Below are positions 54,250-61,460 of a stretch of DNA of 64,000 nt, one piece after another. The stretch lies in contig CBDEFX010000001.1 of the NCBI GenBank assembly GCA_965237635.1, positions 1,798,001 to 1,862,000 of the forward strand, read 5' to 3'. This stretch comes from CBDEFX01 sp965237635 (GTDB lineage Bacteria; Chloroflexota; Dehalococcoidia; Lucifugimonadales; CAUZJF01). Position numbers and translations under genes: made by a program. The notes under the pieces were generated by a model. It was given only the letters and a program-made list of their open reading frames with translations. It searched no databases and was not told the DNA's origin. The stretch's first letter is position 1, and every line of letters starts with the position of its first letter.

Positions 54250-55020
54250 TCACCTGGCCTCCTGCTCCTGCGCCTCCCGCATCTGCCGGAGCTTCCTGGC
54301 CGCGCCCTCGACCAGCGGCGTCAGCTCCGGCGCCGTCAGCTCGTCCAGGCCCTTGCCCGTCCTGCCCTTGACCGCGGCGTGGAGCTGCTCCTCGTCGAAG
54401 CCCTGCTCGACGCCCAGCTCCACGAGCTTCTTCCTCAGCGACGGCGCAAGCGAGTCGGCAGCCCCGGCCCGCTTCGCGGGTTGCCCGGCGGCGGGCTGCT
54501 CGCCGTAGAGAGCGTTCCCGAACTGGTCTCCGAACGTCCTCAGCGCCCGCTTCATGGCGTCCGTGACAGCGCCCTTGCACGCCGTTTCGTGGCCCTCGCC
54601 GTTCTCCTCGGCCACCGTGTGGAAGCCCACGTCGGTGCGGGACGGCGCTCCCGGCACGTTGACCCTGACTGTGGCGGAGTAGGCGCGGATGCGCGTCACC
54701 TCTCCCGTCTTGGGATCGACGTTCTCGATCTCCCGCAGGGCGACCTGGCCCACGACCTCGTGGCCCCACCCTCCAAATCCGAATATCCTGTTTGCCTGGT
54801 CGATGGCGGTGCGGCCCTCGACGTATGCGAAGCTGCGGTTGCCCCGGCCCTTGCGCCGGGACACCAGGCTCGGGTCCAGGGGCTCCGAGAGCTTCTGCGT
54901 CACGGCGGGCGAGAGCCCGTCCCAGAGCAGGTCGCTCGATGCGGGGTCGTGTCCATTGACTATCGCAGCGTCCTTGTGGACGCCGTTGCTGCTTCCGTTT
55001 CCGTTCTTTCCGTTCGTCAT
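54250..55020 (-). CDS. rad52-like: Rad52/Rad22-like single-strand annealing protein
   Basis: 256 residues. Core of the Rad52 family: Y-V-E-G-R-T-A-I-D-Q-A-N-R-I-F-G-F-G-G-W, then Y-S-A-T-V-R-V, and T-A-C-K-G-A-V-T-D-A-M-K-R-A-L-R-T-F-G, N-A-L-Y at about residues 60-175. The C-terminal 70 residues are helical with V-E-L-G-V-E-Q-G-F. Known: these proteins anneal complementary ssDNA, often encoded by phages and conjugative elements beside SSB and a nuclease, as here. AAGGAGACACGAC precedes the ATG. It probably recombines or repairs element DNA. Confidence 0.88.
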   Translation of the reverse strand: MTNGKNGNGSSNGVHKDAAIVNGHDPASSDLLWDGLSPAVTQKLSEPLDPSLVSRRKGRGNRSFAYVEGRTAIDQANRIFGFGGWGHEVVGQVALREIENVDPKTGEVTRIRAYSATVRVNVPGAPSRTDVGFHTVAEENGEGHETACKGAVTDAMKRALRTFGDQFGNALYGEQPAAGQPAKRAGAADSLAPSLRKKLVELGVEQGFDEEQLHAAVKGRTGKGLDELTAPELTPLVEGAARKLRQMREAQEQEAR

Positions 55021-55092
55021 GTCGTGTCTCCTTCTTGATGTGCTGACTTCTCGTGCCTGTAAGCGGTGCGGATTCCCCTGCGGGAAGCCGTG

Positions 55093-55137
55093 GACGGGGC
55101 AAGCCTGCGCGGTTCACGCAGACAGGCAGGCCCCGTC
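55093..55137 (-). other. Intercistronic hairpin between primase and Rad52-like genes
   Basis: Stem GACGGGGC / GCCCCGTC extended by GCCTGC / GCAGGC, 45 nt overall; the longest member of the family. Confidence 0.6.
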
Positions 55138-55262
55138 GTGAGTTGGGCATAGGTCCTCCCGGGTGGCGCGTTGGGGATGGGTGAATCGGGGTGGAACCCC
55201 GCAGGTGAGGGCGGAGCGGTTCAAGCTCCGGTAGAGGGGGAAGCAGCGTGGGGGAGTGGGGG

Positions 55263-56333
55263 CTACCGGGCGGTGTGCGCCGCCCTTGCGAGGAGGCGCA
55301 GGAAGAGGGAGCGGCCGTGGGGGAGGGCAGCAAGCTCGGCAACGTCGCCAATGCCTTCGGGCAGGTTCACGGAAGCGGCCCTGCGTCCAAGCAAGCAGCC
55401 AAGCCGCTCCGCGGCCTCACGGCCCGCGTCGTCGGAGTCGAAGGCGAGGAAGACGCGGGGGCAGCCCCGCAGGGAGGCGGCGACCTTCTCCACGCCCTGG
55501 GCGCCCAGGGCGGCGCAGGCGGGAAGGCCCCATCCGGTAAGGGCGAGCCAGTCGAATAGCCCTTCGGCAAGAACCGCCCAGGACGGCGCGGGGCCGAGAC
55601 GCCCAAGCCCAAGCACGGGCTTGGGGCCGGGCAGCGACTGGAACCGGGGCGCGGCGTCGGGGCCGATGGCCCGCCCCGCAAGCCACCGGACAAGCCCCCC
55701 GGCGACCTCGGGAACGACCGCCATCCCCGCGAACCGCTCCGCGCCGCGCTCCATGAACAGGCCCGAATCCCTGAGCCGCCCGGGGGTGAAGCTGGAGGAC
55801 TCAAGGAACTCTCGGAGGCCGTTCCCCGGCGCGTAGCCGAGGCCCAGCCGCACGGCGGCTTCGAGACCGACGCCCCTGGAAGCCAGGTACTCCCTTGCCC
55901 CGGAGCTGCGGCGCAGTTGCCCGGCGTAGAACCGAGTAGCCGCCGTCAGCAGCGCCGGGGCCCGTGGCGGAACCGCGACGGAGGTTGAGTGGCGCGGCTG
56001 GACGGTCCGCCCCCGGCGTGGGGCCGGAGGCATCGCGGTGGAGTAAGCGCCGCCCCCACCGTCCAGCTTCCTGATCGCTTCGGGCAGGGTCAGGCCCTCG
56101 ACCCGCCGCACGAAGTCCAGCACGTCGCCCCCTTCGCCGCAGCCGAAGCAGTAGAACTTCTCGGTGTCTGAGTACACCGTGAAGCTGGCCTCGCTCTCGT
56201 CGTGGAAGGGGCAGACGCCCTGGCGGACCCTGCCCCTTCCCCTCAGCCGGACTCCCGCAGCCTCAACCGCGTCTCCCAGGGGGTGGCGGGCCTTCAGCGC
56301 AACCAGGTACACAGTCCCGTTGGCTACGACCAT
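55263..56333 (-). CDS. dnaG-like: DnaG-type primase (CHC2 zinc finger and TOPRIM)
   Basis: 356 residues. CHC2 zinc finger C41-x2-H44 and C62-x2-C65 (V-C-P-F-H-D-E and Y-C-F-G-C-G-E-G-G-D-V), then a Pro-rich linker, the catalytic-core start (A-R-E-Y-L-A-S-R-G) and TOPRIM residues V-L-A-E-G-L-F-D near 258 and F-D-S-D-D-A-G-R-E-A-A near 305. It is shorter than chromosomal DnaG (about 600) and lacks the C-terminal helicase-binding domain, typical for element-encoded primases. ATG overlaps the previous gene by 10 bases. It synthesises primers for element replication or complementary-strand synthesis after transfer (inferred). Confidence 0.9.
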   Translation of the reverse strand: MVVANGTVYLVALKARHPLGDAVEAAGVRLRGRGRVRQGVCPFHDESEASFTVYSDTEKFYCFGCGEGGDVLDFVRRVEGLTLPEAIRKLDGGGGAYSTAMPPAPRRGRTVQPRHSTSVAVPPRAPALLTAATRFYAGQLRRSSGAREYLASRGVGLEAAVRLGLGYAPGNGLREFLESSSFTPGRLRDSGLFMERGAERFAGMAVVPEVAGGLVRWLAGRAIGPDAAPRFQSLPGPKPVLGLGRLGPAPSWAVLAEGLFDWLALTGWGLPACAALGAQGVEKVAASLRGCPRVFLAFDSDDAGREAAERLGCLLGRRAASVNLPEGIGDVAELAALPHGRSLFLRLLARAAHTAR

Positions 56334-56791
56334 GACGCGCCTCCCCCCAGAGGCTTCAGACCCCGCAGGCTGCGCCGGGAGACGACCTTGCCCGCCTGCC
56401 AGCGCATCCCCAGGACCGCCGCCACTTCCAGCGAGCCGTCGTCACGGGAAGCGAGCGCGGCGGCCCTGCCCGCGCCCTGGATGTAGACCAGGGCGTCCCG
56501 GTCGCCGAACCGCCGCCGCACGAGGTCCAGCCACTCGGCGAAGGCCCACCGAGCCTCCCTGGTTGCCGCCTGCCCGGTGTCCACGCCGCCGAGGACCGCC
56601 AGCGCCCCGTCGATGTCTCCCGCCTGCCGCATCCGCCGCGCGTCGTGGACGCTCCGAACCACGCTCTGCGCCGGCGTCGCCGTCTCTGGCTCATCCCTGA
56701 ACAGCGCCGCCATCAGCCGGTCCACCAGCTCCTCCAGGCTGGCGCGTGGCCTTGTCCCAGTCCCACCAATCGTCATCGCTTGCGTCGTCAT
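56324..56791 (-). CDS. Conserved protein of unknown function (155 aa)
   Basis: M-T-T-Q-A-M-T-I-G-G at 56791 is chosen since AAGGAGGACACG ends directly before it; an ATG 15 bases earlier lies within that ribosome site. It has a helical repeat-like middle (A-R-R-M-R-Q-A-G-D-I-D-G-A-L-A-V-L) and G-D-R-D-A-L-V-Y-I-Q-G-A-G-R. No known family. It overlaps the primase start by 10 bases and its own start lies 101 bases inside the upstream gene. Confidence 0.6.
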   Translation of the reverse strand: MTTQAMTIGGTGTRPRASLEELVDRLMAALFRDEPETATPAQSVVRSVHDARRMRQAGDIDGALAVLGGVDTGQAATREARWAFAEWLDLVRRRFGDRDALVYIQGAGRAAALASRDDGSLEVAAVLGMRWQAGKVVSRRSLRGLKPLGGGASWS

Positions 56792-57104
56792 CGTGTCCTC
56801 CTTCATGCTCTTGTGTTCTTGCCGTCCGTTGCGTTCCGTCCTTCCGTTGCGCCTGTCGCGCCCGTCCCTTCCGCCGCCTGCCCCTGGGCCTGGCGAACCG
56901 CCTGAGCAGCAGAGCGCCGAAGCCGAGGCCGACCGCGTTCAGGAAGAAGACCTCGCCGTCGCCGGTCAGCAGAAGGGGTGCGAGCAGCAGCGCCGCGACC
57001 ACGACCGCAACCGTCAACCGCTTGCGCCGCCGCAGGAACCCGCCGAAGCCGACCGCGACTCCCCTGACCTTTGGCACCGTTGCCTTGATGTCCTTGACGC
57101 GCAT
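56691..57104 (-). CDS. Small membrane protein (137 aa)
   Basis: Basic N-terminus, then two hydrophobic helices L-T-V-A-V-V-V-A-A-L-L-L-A-P-L-L-L and F-F-L-N-A-V-G-L-G-F-G-A-L-L-L joined by a short turn, then a very basic and finally acidic, Trp-containing tail (D-D-D-W-W-D-W-D). AAAGGAGGAGTCA precedes the ATG. First gene of the leftward operon. The last 100 bases are shared with the next gene in another frame, an unusually long overlap; both frames look coding. Confidence 0.6.
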   Translation of the reverse strand: MRVKDIKATVPKVRGVAVGFGGFLRRRKRLTVAVVVAALLLAPLLLTGDGEVFFLNAVGLGFGALLLRRFARPRGRRRKGRARQAQRKDGTQRTARTQEHEGGHDDDASDDDWWDWDKATRQPGGAGGPADGGAVQG

Positions 57105-58035
57105 TGACTCCTCCTTTCCGTTGTTGACCCGCGCCTGGCATCCGGAGCACGGGTCGTGCTTGATTGCTTCCTTCCTTGACGATGGACACACTCCGCCCAC
57201 GGTCGGATGCCAAACGCGGAAGACGAAGCGTGGCTTGCACCCGGCCCGCCCGCGAAGTCGAACGCAGAGAGGCCAGGGACGAAGAAGACGCAGCTCAGCC
57301 AGGGTCTTTTCGGTGGGAATCGACTGCTGGGAGCTGCTGCGAAGTGAAGCGGCCGTCCTACGAGGTGGTCACGGGACGGCGCATGTGGAGAAAGACACAG
57401 CTCGACCAGGGTCTACATTGGGTAACGTCCGGCCTGGGGAAGCTGCGAGGACGTGAAGCGGCCAGCCTGCGACGTGATCGCAAACCGGCGCGTGTTGAAG
57501 CTGCGGCCCGGCTATTCCAAGCTGTGCCGCAGGCATGGAGAAACGGTCAGAGCGCGTGGCGCACTCCGACCAGGGCATCGAGGACCAAGCGCAAGACGCA
57601 CTCCGCCCCCGGTGTCCAGCGGAAGAAGCGATCAACTCCAACCGCTGAACAGGTGTCCAGCGGAAGAAGGGCTTATCACTCCAACCGCTGAACGGTGCCC
57701 GGCGGGAGAAGGGCTTATCACTCCAACCGCCGGACGTGGACCGAAGACGAAGGGCTTATCACTCCGTCGATACGTCCGTGCTGCTTGCGAAGGGCTTATC
57801 ACTCCGCAGCGGCAGCATTCCCTCGTGGGCCGCCTTTTCGGTCTGACCCGGGCTGAGGGATTGACCTCCAGGTTTCTAGGGCGGGAAACGCTGGAAAAGC
57901 CTGAAACTGCATCAATTATTACCGCAGCCGAGACCCGAATGGAAGCCCTTTGGAGACCCGCCGCCAAATCACTTCCTTTTATGGCTCTTTTGTTGCACGA
58001 AAGGGTCCTCGACATCTACCCCACGAAGCTGCCCG
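57105..58035. promoter_or_regulatory. Non-coding control region upstream of the leftward primase-SSB-helicase operon
   Basis: About 930 bases with no supported gene. It contains the 17-bp iteron array (57666-57805), a degenerate copy near 57622, and a second loose repeat pair (CAGCTCAGCCAGGGTCT near 57291 and CAGCTCGACCAGGGTCT near 57398). A likely origin or promoter/operator region for the operon that starts at 57104. Confidence 0.5.
57666..57805 (+). repeat. Iteron-like array: four exact 17-bp repeats
   Basis: GAAGGGCTTATCACTCC occurs exactly at 57666, 57708, 57749 and 57789, with spacings of 42, 41 and 40 bases (about four helical turns), and in degenerate form (GAAGCGATCAACTCC) near 57625. 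Spacers differ except that two share CAACCGC after the repeat. It resembles plasmid iterons or an operator array. Confidence 0.75.
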
Positions 58036-58884
58036 CTACCTCCACCACAGTCCCAGCGTGACAACGCGGGTTACCCGCAGCAGAAGCTCACGCCTGGCCA
58101 GCGCCCTACGCGTGTCGTAGAGCGCTGCCTGTCGCCAGTTGATCTGCCCGTCCCGGGCGAAGTCGCGCAGCGGCTGCTTCTCCGGCGGCAGCGTCATGCC
58201 GTGCTCCTCCAACAGCGACAGTTCCATCACCAGCAGACGCTCCTCGTCGCGTAGCCACTCAAGGCCCTTGCCGCGGTTCGGATGCGCGTCCTTCAGCTCC
58301 CGCCACTCGGCGATGAGGGGCCACGCCGCCCCGAACACCGCCTCGTCGTCGTCCGCAGGCTCACGGGTCACCAGGTCGGGGTACTCCCGCCAGGGCGCGG
58401 CCCTCCTCTGCGTCCGCCCGCCCGCCGCGTTCGCCGTCTCCCTTTCGTCCTGAACGTCACCGCCTCCTTCGAGCTTGGTCAGCCGCTGTCCCACCTGCCG
58501 CAACCCCTGGGCCAGTTCGTTCTTGACAGCCTTCACGTCGCCCCGGACCGCCGCGAAGCCCTTGCTCACGTCCTTCCCCTGCGCCTCCACCTTGCCCTCC
58601 ACGTCCGTCAGCCGCCCCTCCAGTTCGTCGTTGCGCTCCCGCTGCCCGGCCGCAGCCGAGCCCTCCCCCTCTTGAAGCCCCCGCTCCAACGCGGTGCGGA
58701 CCCGCCGGGACAACACTCCGCGCCGGAACGCCGCCGCCACCGTCCGCTGGTCAAGGTCCAAAGCCTTGGCCGCTCCCTTGAACCCCCCATCCCGCACCAG
58801 CTCCCTCAGCAGCGCCGTCAGCCGCATGTTGTAGACGTTCTCGACGCTCGTGCTCTTCTCGAAGACCGGACCTCTCTTTTCCAT
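58036..58884 (-). CDS. HTH and coiled-coil protein, candidate regulator or initiator
   Basis: 282 residues from ATG 58884, set by AAGGAGGTCGAAGC. The N-terminal region L-L-R-E-L-V-R-D-G-G-F-K-G-A-A-K-A-L-D-L-D-Q-R-T-V in two overlapping helices followed by A-A-A-F-R-R-G-V-L looks like a helix-turn-helix. A long coiled coil follows (L-E-G-R-L-T-D-V-E-G-K-V-E), then a conserved C-terminal W-P-L-I-A-E-W-R-E-L and R-D-E-E-R-L-L-V-M-E-L. Not a named family. It lies between the iteron array and the palindrome array, so binding one of them is the obvious hypothesis. Confidence 0.7.
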   Translation of the reverse strand: MEKRGPVFEKSTSVENVYNMRLTALLRELVRDGGFKGAAKALDLDQRTVAAAFRRGVLSRRVRTALERGLQEGEGSAAAGQRERNDELEGRLTDVEGKVEAQGKDVSKGFAAVRGDVKAVKNELAQGLRQVGQRLTKLEGGGDVQDERETANAAGGRTQRRAAPWREYPDLVTREPADDDEAVFGAAWPLIAEWRELKDAHPNRGKGLEWLRDEERLLVMELSLLEEHGMTLPPEKQPLRDFARDGQINWRQAALYDTRRALARRELLLRVTRVVTLGLWWR

Positions 58885-59413
58885 GCTTCGACCTCCTTTC
58901 TCGCCAAGTCGTTCCCTCGATTGCCAAACGTCACTCACAGGCAGAGTTCCGTAATCAGACCCCCGTTTCCGCACGATTGCAAACAGTCACTCAGGGCGGG
59001 GTTTTCCCACTCACGGAGCGGAAGGAGCACTTCCCAAAAAGTGCTTCCCGTTTACGTCCCGTAGGGGGTGATTTACACCTGTATCAGCTACGAACTTCGA
59101 CCGCCTGGCACTTCTGCACCAAACGCCAATCTCTGTACACCCCAACTACAGCACGACAGGGGGGTATTTCGTAAGCCCTCGCAGGGGGGTGCAGCTTTGC
59201 ACCGTCTCACAGGGGGGTGCAGCTTTGCACCGTCTCACAGGGGGGTGCAGCTTTGCACCGTCTCACAGGGGGGTGCAGCTTTGCACCGTCTCACAGGGGG
59301 GTGCAGCTTTGCACCGCCCCGTGGGAGGTTCCGAATCGCCATCCCGTTGTTCACACTCTTTTGCGGGCAATGCGATCCGATGAATCGCAAGAAACCGCAG
59401 AGAGGCGAACGAG
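58885..59413. promoter_or_regulatory. Divergent control region between the HTH gene and the transfer operon
   Basis: No gene. It holds an 18-bp direct repeat (ATTGCCAAACGTCACTCA at 58920-58937, ATTGCAAACAGTCACTCA at 58976-58993), a palindrome AGCACTT / AAGTGCT (59026-59045) and the 28-bp palindrome array (59183-59316). Likely carries both divergent promoters. Confidence 0.55.
59183..59316 (+). repeat. Five 28-bp tandem repeats, each with a 16-bp palindrome
   Basis: Unit AGGGGGGTGCAGCTTTGCAC then CGTCTCAC; starts at 59183, 59211, 59239, 59267 and 59295, the last unit diverging after its palindrome. Each contains GGTGCAGCTTTGCACC (6-bp arms, 4-nt centre). Imperfect upstream relatives begin AGGGGGGT at 59158 and AGGGGGTG near 59063. 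About 100 bases upstream of the transfer operon. Confidence 0.85.
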
Positions 59414-60019
59414 TTGGCGCTGAGATCGAAACTCCGGTCGGCAAGACGGCTTATCCCCCTGGCAACCGCGCTGCTTCTGGCGGCGATTGTGGCAATCCCG
59501 TCCAGCGGCATCGCCCAGGCCCAGGCCCCGCCCGGCGATGAGCTGACCCTCGTCAACGCCGACCGGGATTTCGTGGAGCGCAAGAAAGGCGGCGAGTTCG
59601 TCGCCCGCCCCGTCTTCGACCGCAAGATCACGGACCTCTACTACGCCGTCCGGGACGCCGACACCGGCGACTGGATAAGCGCCATGTACCGCGTCAAGGG
59701 GGGCGAGAAGAAGAGAAACGACGGCTGGGAGTACAGCTGGGAGTACCCCGACCTGGACGAGCACCCCGATCTCGACCGCGACCGGGCCTACCTGCTGGTC
59801 ATGCTGGCCGTCGCCGAGGACGGGAAGCGGGGCGACTTCTACGCCGTCGTCCCCATCCACCAGCCGGGGCGCATCTGGGACAAGATTTTGAGCGCCCTCA
59901 GCCCGGCGCGATGGGCGAAAGCCTTCGCCGGGTGGGTGATCGAGGGAGTCCACGGAACGCTTTGCGGCGTGGTGGAGCGGGCGTCCGGCGAGGACGCCGA
60001 CAACTGCGGGGGAGGGTAG
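59414..60019 (+). CDS. Exported protein, first gene of the transfer operon
   Basis: 201 residues starting at TTG 59414 (GAGAGGCGAACGAG upstream gives the ribosome site; no ATG in frame). Signal peptide with hydrophobic core L-A-T-A-L-L-L-A-A-I-V-A-I and cleavage after A-Q-A-Q-A. The mature part is acidic with Y-Y-A-V-R-D-A-D-T-G-D-W-I, and ends with a second hydrophobic patch and two Cys (L-C-G-V-V, D-N-C-G). Not recognised. It ends 3 bases before the TrbL-like gene, so it probably joins the secretion channel on the outside of the membrane. Confidence 0.75.
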   Translation: MALRSKLRSARRLIPLATALLLAAIVAIPSSGIAQAQAPPGDELTLVNADRDFVERKKGGEFVARPVFDRKITDLYYAVRDADTGDWISAMYRVKGGEKKRNDGWEYSWEYPDLDEHPDLDRDRAYLLVMLAVAEDGKRGDFYAVVPIHQPGRIWDKILSALSPARWAKAFAGWVIEGVHGTLCGVVERASGEDADNCGGG

Positions 60020-60022
60020 CGC

Positions 60023-61003
60023 ATGGGCGACATCCTCACCGGCACTCCCCCGAATCTGACCTACGGCCACGAGCTGGTCAAGCAGGCGTGGATGGTCGTT
60101 TGGGCCATCACGTCCGGCGCGCTGGTGGTCATCCTCGGCTGGATGGGGCTGAGCCTCATCATGGCCGAGCACCTGGGACGCCAGCAGGCGGGATGGCGGG
60201 AGATGGTCCCCCGTCTCGTGCTCGGCCTCGTGGCCGCCGCTTCGTCGTTGTGGTGGTGCGCCCTGGTCCTGGACGTGGCCGACGCCGTGTCCGGCTTCAT
60301 AGCCTTCGAGCTGAACGTCACACCCGGAGACCTGCTGCGCTCGACGCTCCGCACCCTGATGACCGCCGTGGAAGCCGGGAGCGTGGGCATGGCCCTGCTT
60401 CTGGCGGCGCTCTACCTGGTCTATGGCTTCTTCGTCCTCTACGTCATCGTGCAGATGGTGCTGCGCCTCGCGTTGATCGACATCCTGCTGGCCCTGGCCC
60501 CCATCGCGTTGGGGCTGTGGATATTGCCCCACACGGCGGGCTGGGGCCGCCACTGGCTGCGCCTGTTCATGACGACGGTGTTCCAGCAGGCGGTGCAGCT
60601 CATCGCCCTGGCCCTGGGGTTCGGGTTCCTGAACGAGGTGGCGGCGATTGCCGCCTTCGAGCCGATGCAGGACCTGATCTGGAAGCTGCTGATGTCCCTG
60701 GCCTTCGTCTACATGGCGACCCGGGCGCCCTCGATGCTCGGCAACCACGGGACCTTCGACTCCTGGCTGAGCACCCTCTACTTCGGCATGAACCTGCCCG
60801 CGTCGATGGTGCGCTCGGCCCGGACCATCGGGCTGGTTGCGGGCGGAGCCGCGGGAGGGCCGGGAGGCATGGCGGTGGGCGCCATGACGGCCAGCGCGGG
60901 CCTTTCGGCTGCGTCCAGCGGCCTCAGCTCGGCTGCCTCGATGGCGACCCCATCGGGCGGAGGAGACGGCGGCGGGGACGCGCCCAGGAGCAGCGGCGAG
61001 TAA
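60023..61003 (+). CDS. trbL-like: TrbL/VirB6-like conjugal transfer membrane protein
   Basis: 326 residues with about seven hydrophobic helices (for example V-I-L-G-W-M-G-L-S-L-I, L-V-L-G-L-V-A-A-A, L-V-Y-G-F-F-V-L-Y-V-I-V, A-L-A-P-I-A-L-G-L-W-I-L-P) and a Gly/Ser/Ala-rich cytoplasmic tail. The A-P-I-A-L-G-L-W and F-Q-Q-A-V-Q-L segments fit the TrbL/VirB6 family, the polytopic inner-membrane part of type IV secretion. It follows the exported protein by 3 bases and precedes the pilin-like gene. Confidence 0.82.
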   Translation: MGDILTGTPPNLTYGHELVKQAWMVVWAITSGALVVILGWMGLSLIMAEHLGRQQAGWREMVPRLVLGLVAAASSLWWCALVLDVADAVSGFIAFELNVTPGDLLRSTLRTLMTAVEAGSVGMALLLAALYLVYGFFVLYVIVQMVLRLALIDILLALAPIALGLWILPHTAGWGRHWLRLFMTTVFQQAVQLIALALGFGFLNEVAAIAAFEPMQDLIWKLLMSLAFVYMATRAPSMLGNHGTFDSWLSTLYFGMNLPASMVRSARTIGLVAGGAAGGPGGMAVGAMTASAGLSAASSGLSSAASMATPSGGGDGGGDAPRSSGE

Positions 61004-61153
61004 CGACTTGGCAACCCACAGGCGCGGACGAGACCCGCGCCGACCAATGCCACGACGGAGGAGGCGAAATGTGCAGCTAGCGGAGCTAACGAAACCCGAC
61101 CGATAGAGACGAGCAAGAGACTCCGAAAGGGAGACAAGAGAGGAGCAAGAGGA

Positions 61154-61435
61154 ATGGAACAACTGACACAGACCATATCGAACCTGGTGGGCATCCTGCT
61201 GGGCGTCGTGGGAGCGATAGGCGTCGGCTTCTTCATCTACGGCGCGTACCTGTACCTCACGGCCAGCGGAGCGCCCCACCAGATGGAGCGCGGCAAGAGC
61301 GCAATGATGACCGCCCTGGCGGGCATCGTGCTGGCACTGGTCGCCTACGGCGTCGTGGAGCTGGTGATGAACGCCGTCGTGGACCCTGGAATCGAGATCG
61401 ACGACGTGCTGCCCGAACCGACGGAACAAGAATAG
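61154..61435 (+). CDS. Pilin-like (TrbC/VirB2-type) small membrane protein
   Basis: 93 residues with two hydrophobic helices (L-V-G-I-L-L-G-V-V-G-A-I-G-V-G-F-F-I-Y-G and A-L-A-G-I-V-L-A-L-V-A-Y-G-V-V) separated by a short basic loop (M-E-R-G-K-S), the VirB2/TrbC layout, and an acidic tail. No signal peptide. GGAGCAAGAGGA precedes the ATG. 150 bases separate it from the TrbL-like gene, the widest gap in the operon. Confidence 0.75.
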   Translation: MEQLTQTISNLVGILLGVVGAIGVGFFIYGAYLYLTASGAPHQMERGKSAMMTALAGIVLALVAYGVVELVMNAVVDPGIEIDDVLPEPTEQE

Positions 61436-61460
61436 GCGAACGACGAAGGGAGGAAAAGCA

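Noticed and set aside
57666..57805. CRISPR array
   Set aside because: Repeats are only 17 bp with 23-25-bp unequal spacers, one half-shared, and no cas genes; iterons fit better.
57632..58015. Minus-strand frame with repeated V-I-S-P-S
   Set aside because: The repetition is just the translation of the 17-bp iterons.
59183..59316. CRISPR array
   Set aside because: The 28-bp units are contiguous with no variable spacers, and no cas genes are present.
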